NCBI GenBank assembly: GCA_027064305.1
Contig: JAMOPY010000001.1
Location: 1 to 64,000 of the forward strand
Source of the DNA: Methanobacteriota archaeon
GTDB taxonomy: Archaea; JAADCQ01; Methanopyri; Methanopyrales; Methanopyraceae
DNA: 64,000 nt
Reading direction: 5' to 3'
Below are positions 52,851-62,598 of this stretch, piece by piece (position 1 is the first letter of the stretch; each line of letters begins with the position of its first letter). The position numbers and the translations under genes were made by a program. The notes below the pieces were generated by a model. The model ran no database searches. It was not told the origin of the DNA and worked only from the letters and a program-made list of their open reading frames with translations.

Positions 52851-52875
52851 GATCGTTATGACAGACATAACGTTT
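52851..52875 (+). repeat. tRNA-trailer palindrome after tRNA-Ser
   Basis: gatcgttatga-cag-acataacgttt, starting 5 nt after the CCA. Arms cgttatg/cataacg pair perfectly. The next gene (DUF2098) starts 18 nt downstream, so the element could also act in that gene's promoter. Confidence 0.7.
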
Positions 52876-52892
52876 GGGCGGGGGTGCCCCCG

Positions 52893-53156
52893 ATGGCCCT
52901 CAAGGTGGGTGACTACGCCCGCTACGTCCGGACGGGCACCGTGGGCAAGATCGTCGACGTGAAGGAGGAGGGCGGACGACGCTGGTACAAGCTCGACTCC
53001 ACGGGACTGTACTACCGGGAGGACCAGCTGGAGCGCGCGGAGCGGGTGAAGCGTAAGGAGCGCCGGGAGGACGTGCAGGACGTTCTAAAGAAGATCAAGG
53101 AGCTCGAGGAGGCGTTCAGCGAGGCGACGGGCGACCACGTCTGCGAGGGCGGTTAA
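52893..53156 (+). CDS. DUF2098 family protein
   Basis: 87 residues from ATG 52893 after GGGGGTG. ALKVGDYARYVRTGTVGKIVDVKEEGGRRWYKLDSTGLYYREDQLE is the DUF2098 SH3-like domain of methanogens, followed by a charged helix. Function is unknown. Its stop codon overlaps that of the convergent PRC-barrel gene (gttaac). Confidence 0.88.
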   Translation: MALKVGDYARYVRTGTVGKIVDVKEEGGRRWYKLDSTGLYYREDQLERAERVKRKERREDVQDVLKKIKELEEAFSEATGDHVCEGG

Positions 53157-53410
53157 CCGCCCCGCTCCTGCCGGAACCTGATCTTCTCCTCGTCCGCCAG
53201 GATGTACTTGCCCACGGCCAGCACGGAGCTCCACGGCACCTCCACGAACCCACGCCTGCCGGACCTCTTCTTCAAGTACTCCTTCGAGGGCTCGACCAGC
53301 AGCGCCCGGATGCACTTGTCCTTCCACGCCAGCTCCACCTCCATTACCACCCCCAGATCGTTCCCCTTGTTCGTGATCACATGCTTCCGGATGAGCTCAG
53401 AGACCCTCAT
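53153..53410 (-). CDS. PRC-barrel domain protein
   Basis: 85 residues from ATG 53410 (GGAAGCGGGAG upstream); TTG 53431 is an alternative. MRVSELIRKHVITNKGNDLGVVMEVEL with KCIRALLVEP and FVEVPWSSVLAVGKYILA is a typical single archaeal PRC-barrel, the fold of the RimM C-terminus and other small adaptor proteins. The role is unknown; several archaeal relatives act in cell division or RNA metabolism. It overlaps the end of cobY by 14 nt, in the cobalamin operon. Confidence 0.85.
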   Translation of the reverse strand: MRVSELIRKHVITNKGNDLGVVMEVELAWKDKCIRALLVEPSKEYLKKRSGRRGFVEVPWSSVLAVGKYILADEEKIRFRQERGG

Positions 53411-54050
53411 CTCCCGCTTCCTGTTCGTCAAGACCGAGGAACCCCCGCACGCGGTTTAGGTCGTGAACGGTGTTAACGTTGCACGCGAGCCTGGGATCGT
53501 CGATCAGCACGCGATCCTCCGGGGTCTCCCGGACGCCACCCACCACATTGATCCCGGCCGGGACGGCCGGCACCCCTCCCACCCGGTCCGGGAACCGGCC
53601 CCAAAGGCTGAGCCCCAGCCGCACGACCCGTCGCACCGGAACCCAAACGGACATGGACGGGCGCGGGAGCGACGCCCACAGCCGCACGATCCGCTCGACG
53701 AGCCCGGGCGTCAGGGCGGGCAGGTCCGACCCGACCGTCAGCGCGGGCGTCCCGGTCCGATCGAGCGCCTCGCGCAGGTCGCGCACGTACCCGCGACCGG
53801 GGGTGAGCACGACCCTGACCCCCAGCTCCTCCGCGATCCTCCTCGTGACCCGGTGCCCGGGCGTGGTGACCACGTACACCTCGGATACGAGCCGACACCC
53901 GTCGAGCGCCCGGAGGACGCGGGCCAGCAGCGGCTCCCCACCCAACCGCACCGCCGGCTTTTCAACCCCGCCCATCCGACGGGCTCGTCCCCCGGCCATC
54001 ACCAGGGCAGGCAGCTGAGGGGGATCCCACTCAACGCCCGTGCGAGCCAT
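53397..54050 (-). CDS. cobY: Adenosylcobinamide-phosphate guanylyltransferase (archaeal CobY)
   Basis: 217 residues from ATG 54050, which overlaps the end of cobS by 52 nt; an ATG at 53999 lies inside the first beta strand and is less likely. The nucleotidyltransferase motif is [37 protein letters not shown], followed by VYVVTTPGHRVTRRIAEELG and LTVGSDLPALTPGLVERIV. The downstream half is longer than usual for CobY and includes VPAGINVVGG and LIDDPRLACNVNTVHDL. It activates adenosylcobinamide phosphate with GTP for the next enzyme, CobS. Confidence 0.9.
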   Translation of the reverse strand: MARTGVEWDPPQLPALVMAGGRARRMGGVEKPAVRLGGEPLLARVLRALDGCRLVSEVYVVTTPGHRVTRRIAEELGVRVVLTPGRGYVRDLREALDRTGTPALTVGSDLPALTPGLVERIVRLWASLPRPSMSVWVPVRRVVRLGLSLWGRFPDRVGGVPAVPAGINVVGGVRETPEDRVLIDDPRLACNVNTVHDLNRVRGFLGLDEQEAGDEGL

Positions 54051-54706
54051 ACCGCGGCACCCAGCACGTCCCCGTTCACGCCTCCGACCACCCGCTCCGC
54101 CAGCAGCAGGGAGAGCCACGAGGACGCGAGCGCGCACAGCGCGCAGACCAGCGTCGCCTCGGGCGAGTAGGGCAGGGAGAGGAGGATGGACACGACGCCG
54201 CCGAGCAGCACCTGGTCCGCGTCCACGTGCTCCGTGAAGACCCGCCCGGAGACGCTGTACCTCGGGGGTTCGCCCGCCGCGGCCAGGGGCAGCGCCGCGT
54301 ACCGGGACCACACCTCCAGCGGCACCAGCGCGTAGAACGGGATCGAGGAGAGGCACGCCGACAGCGTGATCAGGGCCAGCGCGCCTGCGGCCAGCCCGCC
54401 CACCCCGACGCGCGCGTCCTTCATCGCCCGCTCCGGATCCCCGCCGGCCATCCAGGCCAGGATCGCGTCCCCGAGGTCGACCAGGCCGTCCAGGTGCTGC
54501 GCCCCTTCCAGCAGGACGAGCGCGCCGACCACCGCCGGGCCCACGGCCGGGCTGCTCCGAAGCAGCCAGGCCACCACTCCCGCGATCAGGCCGCTGATCA
54601 GGCCGACGGTCGGTAGCCCCAGCCACGCGCGCCTGCCTACCTCCTCGGGCTCCGGGTGGGGACCGAGCGGGAGCACCGTCAGGAACCGGATCGCGCCCAG
54701 CGGCAT
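53999..54706 (-). CDS. cobS: Adenosylcobinamide-GDP ribazoletransferase (cobalamin synthase)
   Basis: 235 residues from GTG 54706. A polytopic membrane protein with FLTVLPLG at the start and the CobS signature [21 protein letters not shown] followed by [24 protein letters not shown], which carries the catalytic DGxxD-type acidic residues. It joins adenosylcobinamide-GDP and alpha-ribazole (phosphate) to give the cobamide. It overlaps cobY, and cbiZ-cobZ lies 12 nt upstream. Confidence 0.95.
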   Translation of the reverse strand: MPLGAIRFLTVLPLGPHPEPEEVGRRAWLGLPTVGLISGLIAGVVAWLLRSSPAVGPAVVGALVLLEGAQHLDGLVDLGDAILAWMAGGDPERAMKDARVGVGGLAAGALALITLSACLSSIPFYALVPLEVWSRYAALPLAAAGEPPRYSVSGRVFTEHVDADQVLLGGVVSILLSLPYSPEATLVCALCALASSWLSLLLAERVVGGVNGDVLGAAVWLARALSGIPLSCLPW

Positions 54707-54718
54707 CGTCCGAGCCCC

Positions 54719-55789
54719 TCACTCCCGCTTGAACGCCGCGGCCATCGCTCCCCCGATCAGCCCGGCCAGCACGTCGTCGAGCGTGAGCCAGCGCTCGTCC
54801 ACCTTCCTCAGGATCCCGGGCTTCTCCCGATCGTACCGACCGAAGTTAAAGAGCCCCGCGAACCCGCCCAACTCCATCGCCACGAACTGCCCGAGCACCT
54901 CGTCGAAGTAGATCCACCCGGGGTCCTCCTCCACCCCCTCGCACTCCCGCGGTCGGGATCCCAGGCGCAGGAACCGATCCACGATCACGGCCGCGAACAC
55001 CGCCAGGGCCACGTTGGGGTTCCTCAGGGCGCGTTCGAGCTCCTCCCGCACCCGCTCCTCGCACTCCTCCGACCACTCTCCCACGAAGAGCGCCCGGCCC
55101 GCCTCGACGAGATCGTCCAGCGTGATCCCCTCCCGCTCCAGCAGCTCGGCGACCGACGGGGTGGGCGAGTACCCGGCGCGCTCGGCCGCGGTGACCACCG
55201 CCTCCTCCACGGCGCTCATCAGCCGCTCCCCGAGCCCGGTTGCGGGCCCGCAGAACACGTCCCGGTGCTCGCCCGGCGGGCACGCGACGAGGACGGAGTC
55301 CGTGGTCGTGCCGAGGCAGGGCCCCTCGTTCCCCAGCAGCAGCCGGAGGACCGCATGGCACTTGGCCTCCGTCGCCCACGCGAGCGCCTCGACCAGCGAG
55401 CGGCGGGAGAGCGGCCGCCCCACGACGACGATCACGTTCACCGTCCCGGGCCCGCACGACCCGGGCTTAGACCGGGAGCAGTAGGCGTTGCTGAACCCGG
55501 CCGTGGCCAGCGCGAAAACGTCACCCTTTTGAACCGTCGCCGCCCGCCCCACGTCCGCCGCGGTCAGGAAGGCGACGGTTTCTTCCGGATCCAGGTCCAG
55601 CTCCCGCAGCCGCTCTCGCACGTACGACCGCGGGTCCTCGTGCCTCCAGTCCCTCTCCACCCGCAGGTTCGCCACCCACCGGGCCCGACCCGTCCCCCGG
55701 GAGTAGAAGGCACTCGAAACGTACTTCACCGGTTGGTCGAACTCCACCACGACCGCGCGCTCGTCCTTCACCACGTGAAAGAACTCCAA
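54719..55789 (-). CDS. cbiZ: Fused adenosylcobinamide amidohydrolase (CbiZ) and alpha-ribazole phosphatase-like (CobZ/PgpA) protein
   Basis: 356 residues from TTG 55789 after GGGGGCTCG. Residues ~1-205 are Cbi[95 protein letters not shown] and [19 protein letters not shown]. Residues ~215-356 are a PgpA/CobZ-type phosphatase domain: [37 protein letters not shown] and [19 protein letters not shown]. The first removes a side chain from foreign cobamides for salvage. The second would dephosphorylate the ribazole phosphate or adenosylcobalamin phosphate. Both steps match the adjacent cobS-cobY. Confidence 0.85.
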   Translation of the reverse strand: MEFFHVVKDERAVVVEFDQPVKYVSSAFYSRGTGRARWVANLRVERDWRHEDPRSYVRERLRELDLDPEETVAFLTAADVGRAATVQKGDVFALATAGFSNAYCSRSKPGSCGPGTVNVIVVVGRPLSRRSLVEALAWATEAKCHAVLRLLLGNEGPCLGTTTDSVLVACPPGEHRDVFCGPATGLGERLMSAVEEAVVTAAERAGYSPTPSVAELLEREGITLDDLVEAGRALFVGEWSEECEERVREELERALRNPNVALAVFAAVIVDRFLRLGSRPRECEGVEEDPGWIYFDEVLGQFVAMELGGFAGLFNFGRYDREKPGILRKVDERWLTLDDVLAGLIGGAMAAAFKRE

Positions 55790-55816
55790 CGAGCGAGCCC
55801 CCTGGGGGTTAACCGC

Positions 55817-57262
55817 GTGGCCGAGTCCGAGCGGCCCGAGGACGCCGGCAAGGAGTACACCACCATTTCTGAAATCTCCGGACCGCTGATGGTCGTTGAG
55901 GGCGTCGAGGGGGCCAAGTACGGGGAGGTCGTGGAGGTCGAGCTCCCCACGGGCGAAGTCCGGCACGGCCAGGTCCTGGAGACGCGCGAGGACGCCGCCG
56001 TCGTGCAGGTCTTCGAGGGCACGTCCGGCATCGACGCCACCTCGACCAAGGTCCGGTTCACCGGTGAGACGCTCAAGATCCCGGTCTCCACGGACCTGCT
56101 GGGTCGCATCCTTAACGGTCGTGGAGAACCCATTGACGGCGGCCCCGAGATCGTTCCGGAGGACGAGTTGGACATCCACGGCGCCCCGATCAACCCGGCC
56201 GCGCGCAAGTACCCGAGCGACTTCATCCAGACGGGCATCTCCGCGATCGACGGCATGAACACCCTGGTGCGCGGTCAGAAGCTGCCGATCTTCTCCGGCT
56301 CCGGACTCCCGCACAACGAGCTCGCCGCCCAGATCGCCCGGCAGGCCACCGTGCCCGGCGAGGAGGAGGAGTTCGCGGTCGTCTTCGCCGCGATGGGGAT
56401 CACGCACGAGGAGGCGGCCTTCTTCCGCCGAGAGTTCGAGGAGACCGGCGCCCTGGACCGGGCCGTGCTGATTCTGAACCTCGCGGACGACCCGGCGATG
56501 GAGCGGATCATCACGCCGCGGATCGCCCTGACCATCGCCGAGTACCTGGCCTTCGAGAACGACATGCACGTGCTAGTTATCCTGACGGACATGACGAACT
56601 ACTGCGAGGCCCTGCGTGAGATCTCGGCGGCGCGCGAAGAGGTGCCCGGTCGACGCGGCTACCCGGGCTACATGTACACGGACCTGGCCACCATTTACGA
56701 GCGGGCCGGCTGCATCCGGGGCCGGAAGGGCTCGATCACGCAGATGCCCATCCTGACGATGCCGCACGACGACATCACGCACCCGATCCCGGATCTAACG
56801 GGCTACATCACCGAGGGTCAGATCGTGCTGAGCCGGGACCTGCACCGGCGCGGTATCTACCCGCCGATCGACGTGCTGCCGTCGCTCTCGCGGCTGATGG
56901 ACGAGGGTATCGGTCCCGGCAAGACGCGGGAGGACCACGCGGACCTGGCGAACCAGCTGTACGCGGCTTACGCGGAGGGTCGGGACCTGCGCGACCTGGT
57001 GGCGGTGGTCGGCGAGGAGGCGCTGACGGAGCGCGACCGGAAGTTCCTGAAGTTCGCGGACGAGTTCGAGCAGCGGTTCGTGAAGCAGGGCCGCGACGAG
57101 AACCGGGACATCGAGGAGACGCTGGACCTGGGTTGGGAGCTGCTCGCGATCCTGCCGGAGCGGGAGCTGAAGCGGGTGAGTGAGGAGTACATCAAGAAGT
57201 ACCACCCGAAGTACCGGGAGAAGCGGGAGGAAGAGGAGGGGTTCGAGGGGTCGGAGGAGTAG
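55817..57262 (+). CDS. atpB: A-type ATP synthase subunit B
   Basis: 481 residues from GTG 55817 with GGGGG upstream. It runs [127 protein letters not shown] and [36 protein letters not shown]. The P-loop is replaced by SGSGLPHN, as in the non-catalytic B subunit. It is part of the A1 head of the A1Ao ATP synthase. atpD follows, but atpA is not upstream; a divergent cobalamin gene is 27 bp away instead. Confidence 0.96.
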   Translation: MAESERPEDAGKEYTTISEISGPLMVVEGVEGAKYGEVVEVELPTGEVRHGQVLETREDAAVVQVFEGTSGIDATSTKVRFTGETLKIPVSTDLLGRILNGRGEPIDGGPEIVPEDELDIHGAPINPAARKYPSDFIQTGISAIDGMNTLVRGQKLPIFSGSGLPHNELAAQIARQATVPGEEEEFAVVFAAMGITHEEAAFFRREFEETGALDRAVLILNLADDPAMERIITPRIALTIAEYLAFENDMHVLVILTDMTNYCEALREISAAREEVPGRRGYPGYMYTDLATIYERAGCIRGRKGSITQMPILTMPHDDITHPIPDLTGYITEGQIVLSRDLHRRGIYPPIDVLPSLSRLMDEGIGPGKTREDHADLANQLYAAYAEGRDLRDLVAVVGEEALTERDRKFLKFADEFEQRFVKQGRDENRDIEETLDLGWELLAILPERELKRVSEEYIKKYHPKYREKREEEEGFEGSEE

Positions 57263-57304
57263 TCCCGGCCCCCTCCCACGCTCCGTTTCCCGGGGGTGTT
57301 CCCG

Positions 57305-58006
57305 GTGACCCAGGAGGAGATCTTGGAGGACGTGAATCCGACGCGGATGGAGCTGCTTAAGCTCAAGGACCGAATTGAGCTGGCCAAAAAGGGCCACAAG
57401 CTGTTGAAGGAGAAGCGCGACGCACTCATCATGGAGTTCTTCGATTTGGTGAAAAAGGCCTCGGAGGTGCGGGAGCGGGCCGTTGAGAGGCTGATGAAGG
57501 CCTACGAGAAGCTCGCGGCGGCGAAGACCACGGTCGGCGCGGCGGGCGTGAGGTGCGCGTCGATGGCCGCGGCGGAGGAGGTGCGGGTCGACGTGGGGTC
57601 CCGCAACGTGATGGGCGTCGTCGTCCCCATCCTGGAGCGGGTGAGCGGGGACGGCGGGGTGCGGCTGGCCTACGGCTTCGCGGACACGTCCGGGGCCCTG
57701 GACGAGGCGGCGCGCGCGTTCCGGGAGGCCCTGGACGCCGTCCTGGAGCTGGCCGAGATCGAGGAGACGCTGCGGCTGATGGCGGAGGAGATCGAGCGGA
57801 CGAAGCGGCGCGTGAACGCGCTGGAGCACATCGTGATCCCGCGGCTGGAGAACACGGAGAAGTACATCGAAATGAAGCTGGACGAGCAGGAGCGTGAGAA
57901 CTTCGTCCGGCTGAAGCGGGTCAAGAGCCTGATCGAGCGGAGGCGCGTGGAGGAGCTCGAGGAGCGGCTGCGCGAGTCCGGGGCCGAGCTGCCGGAGCTG
58001 GAGTAG
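57305..58006 (+). CDS. atpD: A-type ATP synthase subunit D (central stalk)
   Basis: 233 residues from GTG 57305, preceded by GGGGGTG; GTG 57296 overlaps the SD. VNPTRMELLKLKDRIELAKKGHKLLKEKRDALIMEFFDLV is the N-terminal coiled-coil helix of subunit D. The C-terminal coiled coil is VNALEHIVIPRLENTEKYIEMKLDEQERENFVRLKRVKSLIE. It forms the rotor shaft that couples proton or sodium flow to ATP synthesis. It follows atpB by 42 nt. Confidence 0.95.
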   Translation: MTQEEILEDVNPTRMELLKLKDRIELAKKGHKLLKEKRDALIMEFFDLVKKASEVRERAVERLMKAYEKLAAAKTTVGAAGVRCASMAAAEEVRVDVGSRNVMGVVVPILERVSGDGGVRLAYGFADTSGALDEAARAFREALDAVLELAEIEETLRLMAEEIERTKRRVNALEHIVIPRLENTEKYIEMKLDEQERENFVRLKRVKSLIERRRVEELEERLRESGAELPELE

Positions 58007-58018
58007 GGGGATCCGGCG

Positions 58019-58396
58019 TTGGTCTTCGTAACCGTGGCCAAGCGCCGCGTGGCCGAGCGCGTTCGGCGGCAGCGGGAGCCGTACGATTTCAGGACAGATA
58101 CGTTCAAGGGCCAGTTCCGCCCGATCATCTCGGCCGAGGACGTGACCGTGGAGGAGGGTGAGGATCTGGTCATCGAGGTGGAGCCCATCGAGATCCCACC
58201 GCACACGATGGTGCTGTTGTCCCCGTACGCCCGTAACCCCTACGGTCACGTGATCGCCGTCGGCGAGGAGCACCCCAAGATGATGGAGATCGGGCGGAAG
58301 GTGGAGCGGGTTTACTTCGCCGCCGTGAGGCACGGGAGGATCCGGAAGGGCGACGTGCTGGGCGTGCTCATCCTAATCGACCTGAGAGGTGAGTAG
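58019..58396 (+). CDS. DUF22 family protein
   Basis: 125 residues from TTG 58019 (GGGGGATCC upstream), 12 nt after atpD. The beta-rich domain with ISAEDVTVEEGEDLVIEVEPIEIPPHTMVLLSPYARNPYGHVIAV then KGDVLGVLILIDL matches the archaeal DUF22 family. Function is unknown; co-transcription with ATP synthase subunits may be neighbourhood only. Confidence 0.85.
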   Translation: MVFVTVAKRRVAERVRRQREPYDFRTDTFKGQFRPIISAEDVTVEEGEDLVIEVEPIEIPPHTMVLLSPYARNPYGHVIAVGEEHPKMMEIGRKVERVYFAAVRHGRIRKGDVLGVLILIDLRGE

Positions 58397-58398
58397 GG

Positions 58399-58857
58399 TT
58401 GCGCGACCCCTCCCCCTCCTCCCGCGACGCCCTCGATCGAAAGCTGATTCAGGAGATACTGCGGATCAACCGGCACCTGCCGCGCCGCCGGAAGACCCTG
58501 GACGAGCTCCTGCGGGAGGAGCGACCCCACGTCGTCAATCGCGACGGGACCCGGCACTACTTCCGGCGCGAGGAGCTCGAACTGCTCGCCGAGCTGCTGC
58601 CGAAGTACCTGCACGGTCGGCTGAAGCTGCCCATACTCATCGAGCTCGGGTACTCCGGCACGGCCATCGTCCGCGGGAGGGCCGAGGTTCGCGTCGTTTG
58701 CGAGATCCTGGGGGAGGAGTGGAAGTTCGGCCAGGAGCGGGTGGAGTTGAACTACCTGGACGTTCGGAAGGTGCGCCGGAGGCTGCCCACCACGACGCAG
58801 TACATGTTCAGCACGGAACCGCTGAGGCGGGCCGATCGCGTTGCGCGAGAGGGATAA
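58399..58857 (+). CDS. UPF0216 (DUF61) family protein
   Basis: 152 residues from TTG 58399, 2 nt after the DUF22 gene. Motifs RKLIQEILRINRHLPRRRKTLDELL, RPHVVNRDGTRHYFRREELELLAELLPKYLHGRLKLPILIEL and VVCEILG are those of UPF0216, an archaeal family of unknown function. A TTG start for a small membrane protein lies within its last codons. Confidence 0.9.
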   Translation: MRDPSPSSRDALDRKLIQEILRINRHLPRRRKTLDELLREERPHVVNRDGTRHYFRREELELLAELLPKYLHGRLKLPILIELGYSGTAIVRGRAEVRVVCEILGEEWKFGQERVELNYLDVRKVRRRLPTTTQYMFSTEPLRRADRVAREG

Positions 58858-58981
58858 GCGGCGGCTGCTCGCGCTCGTGGTAAGGGTCGCTCCGCTGGCC
58901 GCCACGATTACGCTCGTGGTGGGTTTCCTCGTTCTGATCCTGCTGTTCCTAACCGGGCACGCGAAGCTGCCCGCGCGTTGA
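58841..58981 (+). CDS. Small single-helix membrane protein (46 aa)
   Basis: From TTG 58841, overlapping the UPF0216 end by 17 nt, the frame reads MRERDKRRLLALVVRVAPLA, then a hydrophobic helix TITLVVGFLVLILLFLTGH, then AKLPAR and TGA. The basic N-terminus followed by a clean 20-residue helix with short tail is typical of small membrane proteins at operon ends. The SD is the coding sequence itself (GAGGCGGGCC). It is supported by the layout only. Confidence 0.5.
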   Translation: MRERDKRRLLALVVRVAPLAATITLVVGFLVLILLFLTGHAKLPAR

Positions 58982-59097
58982 TCGGGTCAGATCCGAACAC
59001 CCCGGATACGGACGGAATGCACCCAAAACCTAAAGAACCCTGATTCCACGGAGGTACCGGACCCTGGCCCGGGAACACCGGATCCGGGGTGATCGTG

Positions 59098-59565
59098 ATG
59101 GCCGTGGAACTACCCAAGGCCGCCATCGAGCGGATCTTCCGGCAGGGTATCGGCGAGAGGAGGCTGAGCCAGGAGGCTAAGGACGTGATCTACGAGTTCG
59201 TCCCGAAGATGGCCCGGTACGCCGCCGACTCCTCCAAGGCCATCCTGGACGCTTCGGGCAAGAAGACGCTCATGGAGGAACACCTGAAGGCGCTGACCCA
59301 GGTCCTGATGGTGGACGGGGCCGAGGAGTACGACGGGGAGCTGTTCGGCCGGGCTACCGTGCGGCGCATCCTCAAGGAGGCGGGCGTCGAGCGGGCGAGC
59401 GCCGACGCCGTGGACCTGTACAACAAGCTGATCTGCCGGATCACCGAGGAGCTGGGCGAGCGGGCCGCCGAGTACGCCGACGAGGACGACCGGAAGACCG
59501 TGCAGCGCGAGGACGTGGAGCGGGCCATCACCTGCATCATGCCGCGCGCCGACGAGTTCCTCTAA
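59098..59565 (+). CDS. Archaeal histone with two fused histone folds (HMk type)
   Basis: 155 residues from ATG 59098 after GGGGTGATC. The first fold spans ~1-70 (ELPKAAIERIFRQGIGERRLSQEAKDVIYEFV...GKKTLMEEHLKALTQVL). The second spans ~78-150 (FGRATVRRILKEAGVERASADAVDLYNKLICRITEELGERAAEYADEDDRKTVQREDVERAITCIM). Most archaeal histones are single-fold; this tandem arrangement is the M. kandleri HMk architecture, a built-in dimer that wraps DNA. The stops of this gene and hef overlap on opposite strands. Confidence 0.97.
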   Translation: MAVELPKAAIERIFRQGIGERRLSQEAKDVIYEFVPKMARYAADSSKAILDASGKKTLMEEHLKALTQVLMVDGAEEYDGELFGRATVRRILKEAGVERASADAVDLYNKLICRITEELGERAAEYADEDDRKTVQREDVERAITCIMPRADEFL

Positions 59566-61820
59566 CCCCCGCTCCCCTCACGCCCCCACAGGAATCTTCT
59601 GATCTTCCTGGCCCTCCGCTCGCCGATCCCCTCCACCCTCTTCAGCTCGCTGACCTCCGCCGTGACCACCCGGCCCACGGATCCGAACCGTTCCAGCAAC
59701 CTCCTCGCTAGTTCCGGCCCCACCCCCGGGATGCACGAGAGCATCTCCACCCTCAGGTCCTCCACGTCCCTCCTGCGCCGGGGCTGCGCGGGACGCTCGT
59801 CCCGGGCCACCCGGCGCGCCATCCGGTACAGCAGCTCGGCCGTCTCACCCGGGCCCGACGACTGCAGCACGGTCAATCCGAAGTCCACCGCCAGCGCCGC
59901 GAGCGCCCCGTCCACGGACTCCGGCTCCACCTCCCGGCGCGGGTTCCCCTCCACGATCAGCACCGGACGCTCGAACTCCCGGGCCAGCTCCCGCGCCTGA
60001 TCCATCAACCGCCCGTCCTTTAGCGACTCCGCGAAGTCCCGCTCCGACTTCCGCTCCACCCCCACCCGCTCCCCGATCACGTAGTCCGCCACCTCCAGGT
60101 TATCACGCTCCAACCTCACCGGCCGCCGCCGAAGGTGCTCCACCACCCGCGTGTTCATCTCACGGGAATCCACCACGATCGTGGGCACGTGCGGCGGGAC
60201 CCCGTCCTCCTCACCGCCCTCACGCTCCCCCGAGGTGCCTTTTTCCTTCAGGAACCGCGTCAGGGAGACCGCCCGATCGCCGCCCCGCCTCCGGACCCTA
60301 CGACCGCCACCGGAGGGACGGTCCGATCGCTCGGACCGTAGCCGCCGCTGCACCCGCCGGACCGCCTTCAGCATCCTCCGCTCCCGGGCCCTTGACACGT
60401 GGAAGTAGATCTCGTCCAGCGTGGGGAACCGGCCCCGAGACACGAGCACGTAGGCCGTGCCCGAAGACCCGTCCCTAGCCGTGCGCCCGATCCGCTGCAC
60501 GGTCCGTATCTCCGAGGGGACCGGCTCGTACAGGATCACCCGGTCGCAGGCCGGTAAGTCGAGCCCCTCCTCACCCACGCTCGTGGAGACCAGCACCCGG
60601 GCCTCCCCGGACCGGACCCGCTCGACCGCCTTCATTTGCCCCTCCTCGCCCATGTGCTGCTTGCCGAGCAGGAGCGATGCGGGCACGCCCTCCTCGCTCA
60701 GGAACCGGTGTAGGAGGCGGGCCGTGTCCACGTACTGGGTGAACACGAGGACCGTCCCCGACCCGCCCACCAGCTCCAGCACCCGGGGAAGCTTCGGGTG
60801 GTCCGGGCGCCCCCGGTTCACGGCCCGCTTCGCCACCCGCACGGCGCGCTGCAGGTCCGGGTCCCCGAGCACGCGCCGGAGCGCCAGGCCCCGCTGCCTA
60901 TCCCTCAGCCGCTCCACGTACCGGAGGAACGGTCGCGTCCCCTGCGTCTCCAGGATCTCCCGGCCCTTGGCCAGCCGGATCGCCTCCGCCACCACCCCGA
61001 GCGCTCGGGCGTAGAAGTCCGACCGCTCCCGCCTTCGGGCCTTCAGCTCCCGCAGTTCCTCACGCAGCGAGAGCAGGCGACCCGTCCAGACCCCGGAGAT
61101 TCGATCCAGGACCCCCATGTCCCGGAGCGTCTCGAGCCGGCGCCGGTACGCCCGGTGCAGCCCCTCCCGCGCCTCCTCGAACCAGTCGGGTAGCTCCACG
61201 TCCACCCACTCCACCCGCACCCGGCCCAGGTAGGGCTTCACGTCCGGATCCTCCTCCGTCTTGACGATGATCCGCTCGATCCCGAGGTTCCGCACCACCT
61301 CGTTGATCCGGTCGACGTCGGAGCCGGGCGAGGCGGTCAGGCCCACGATCAGACCGTTCAGCTCCCGGGCCACGTACACGTACGGGTACCCTCCCACGGC
61401 CCGGTGCGCCTCGTCAAAGACCGCGACCGTAAACCGGTCCGGGGAGACCCGGCCCTCGATCACGTCGTTCCGGACGACGTGCGGCGTGGCGACCACCACG
61501 TCCGCCCGCTTCCATAGGGTCCCGCGCTCGTCCGGCCGGACCCGCCCCGTCAGCGCCAGGACCTCCAGCCCCTTCGTCACCCGCTCGATGAGCCGGGCGT
61601 GCTGCTCCACGAGCGGCACGGTGGGGGCCAGCATCAGGGCCTGACCGCCGCGCTCCTCCAGCGCGCCGGCGATCGTCAGCACCCCTACGACCGTCTTCCC
61701 CAGGCCGGTGGGCATCACGACGAGGGTGTTCTCCCAGCTCTCCAGGATCTCCCGGGCCGAGTTGACCTGGTACCTGCGCCGTTCCAGCACGTCCCAGCGG
61801 ATCAGTCTCCACCTGACCAT
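59562..61820 (-). CDS. hef: Hef helicase-nuclease (XPF/Fanconi-M family)
   Basis: 752 residues from ATG 61820, overlapping the pstK stop. The N-terminal superfamily 2 helicase has [12 protein letters not shown] (Walker A), [13 protein letters not shown] (DEAH) and later [14 protein letters not shown] and [38 protein letters not shown]. After a basic linker the XPF nuclease core appears ([11 protein letters not shown]...[20 protein letters not shown], with the ERKxxxD motif), followed by a helix-hairpin-helix pair ([38 protein letters not shown]). It processes stalled or branched replication forks. Confidence 0.96.
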   Translation of the reverse strand: MVRWRLIRWDVLERRRYQVNSAREILESWENTLVVMPTGLGKTVVGVLTIAGALEERGGQALMLAPTVPLVEQHARLIERVTKGLEVLALTGRVRPDERGTLWKRADVVVATPHVVRNDVIEGRVSPDRFTVAVFDEAHRAVGGYPYVYVARELNGLIVGLTASPGSDVDRINEVVRNLGIERIIVKTEEDPDVKPYLGRVRVEWVDVELPDWFEEAREGLHRAYRRRLETLRDMGVLDRISGVWTGRLLSLREELRELKARRRERSDFYARALGVVAEAIRLAKGREILETQGTRPFLRYVERLRDRQRGLALRRVLGDPDLQRAVRVAKRAVNRGRPDHPKLPRVLELVGGSGTVLVFTQYVDTARLLHRFLSEEGVPASLLLGKQHMGEEGQMKAVERVRSGEARVLVSTSVGEEGLDLPACDRVILYEPVPSEIRTVQRIGRTARDGSSGTAYVLVSRGRFPTLDEIYFHVSRARERRMLKAVRRVQRRLRSERSDRPSGGGRRVRRRGGDRAVSLTRFLKEKGTSGEREGGEEDGVPPHVPTIVVDSREMNTRVVEHLRRRPVRLERDNLEVADYVIGERVGVERKSERDFAESLKDGRLMDQARELAREFERPVLIVEGNPRREVEPESVDGALAALAVDFGLTVLQSSGPGETAELLYRMARRVARDERPAQPRRRRDVEDLRVEMLSCIPGVGPELARRLLERFGSVGRVVTAEVSELKRVEGIGERRARKIRRFLWGREGSGG

Positions 61821-62572
61821 CGTCTCAGGACCTCCTCCGCCCGCTCTCGAAACCGCCTCACGGCCTCCTCCGGGTCGTCGCACTCGGACGCGATCTCCCG
61901 GCGGATGCGGCTCAGGATCTCTCCCAACCTTTGAGAGGCCTTCCCCTCCCTCGCGGCCCTTTTCATGATCTCACCCATCGCCCTCCTGGTGGCCCGGTCG
62001 ACCTCGTCCACGGACTCCGGGTGGGGCCGGCGCTCGCGCTCCTCGGGCCGGTGCACCGAGAGCCCCGATCGGACGAACCTCAGGACCCGGTCCGTGACCT
62101 CCGGCTCGGTCAGTCGCAGCGCGCTCCGCTCCCACCACCGGTCCGGGTTCGGCGGCTCGAACCGCTCGTGCAGCCGGCGCACCACCTCGTCGGGGACGGG
62201 GCGGCCCCGGTCGGCGTTCCGCCGGAGGCACTCCTCCAGCGGCACGTCCAGCCACGCGATCCCCCACGGGACCTCCCGCTCCAGGGCCAGCCGGGCCAGC
62301 TCCCGGCGCATGCTGGCGTAGTAATTGGTGTCGTCGGCGATGACCAGGTCCAGACCCTCCTCCAGCAGCGCTTCCACGGCGCGGAGGAAGGTCCTGCGGG
62401 CGACTCCCTCGAGCCGGGGCCTGAACCGGCCCCGCCAGAGGAACCCGCGGATGGCGTCCGCCTCGACGTGCGCCACGTCCCAGCCCTTTCGGCGGAGGGA
62501 GGCGGCCAGCTCGGTCGCGAAACACGTTTTACCGGAGGCCGGTGGTCCCGCCAGGATCAGCAGCCTGGTCAC
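61802..62572 (-). CDS. pstK: O-phosphoseryl-tRNA(Sec) kinase
   Basis: 256 residues from GTG 62572 with GGTGAC upstream. P-loop [24 protein letters not shown] (~7-30), then [21 protein letters not shown] and [16 protein letters not shown](RRL), all features of PSTK. It phosphorylates Ser-tRNA(Sec) to Sep-tRNA(Sec) before conversion to Sec-tRNA by SepSecS. Together with selD (25258) it supports an active selenocysteine system, needed for selD's own UGA. The protein has a longer basic C-terminal tail than short PSTKs. Confidence 0.88.
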   Translation of the reverse strand: MTRLLILAGPPASGKTCFATELAASLRRKGWDVAHVEADAIRGFLWRGRFRPRLEGVARRTFLRAVEALLEEGLDLVIADDTNYYASMRRELARLALEREVPWGIAWLDVPLEECLRRNADRGRPVPDEVVRRLHERFEPPNPDRWWERSALRLTEPEVTDRVLRFVRSGLSVHRPEERERRPHPESVDEVDRATRRAMGEIMKRAAREGKASQRLGEILSRIRREIASECDDPEEAVRRFRERAEEVLRRWSGGD

Positions 62573-62598
62573 GCGCCGTCACCCCGGGGTGGTGCGGC

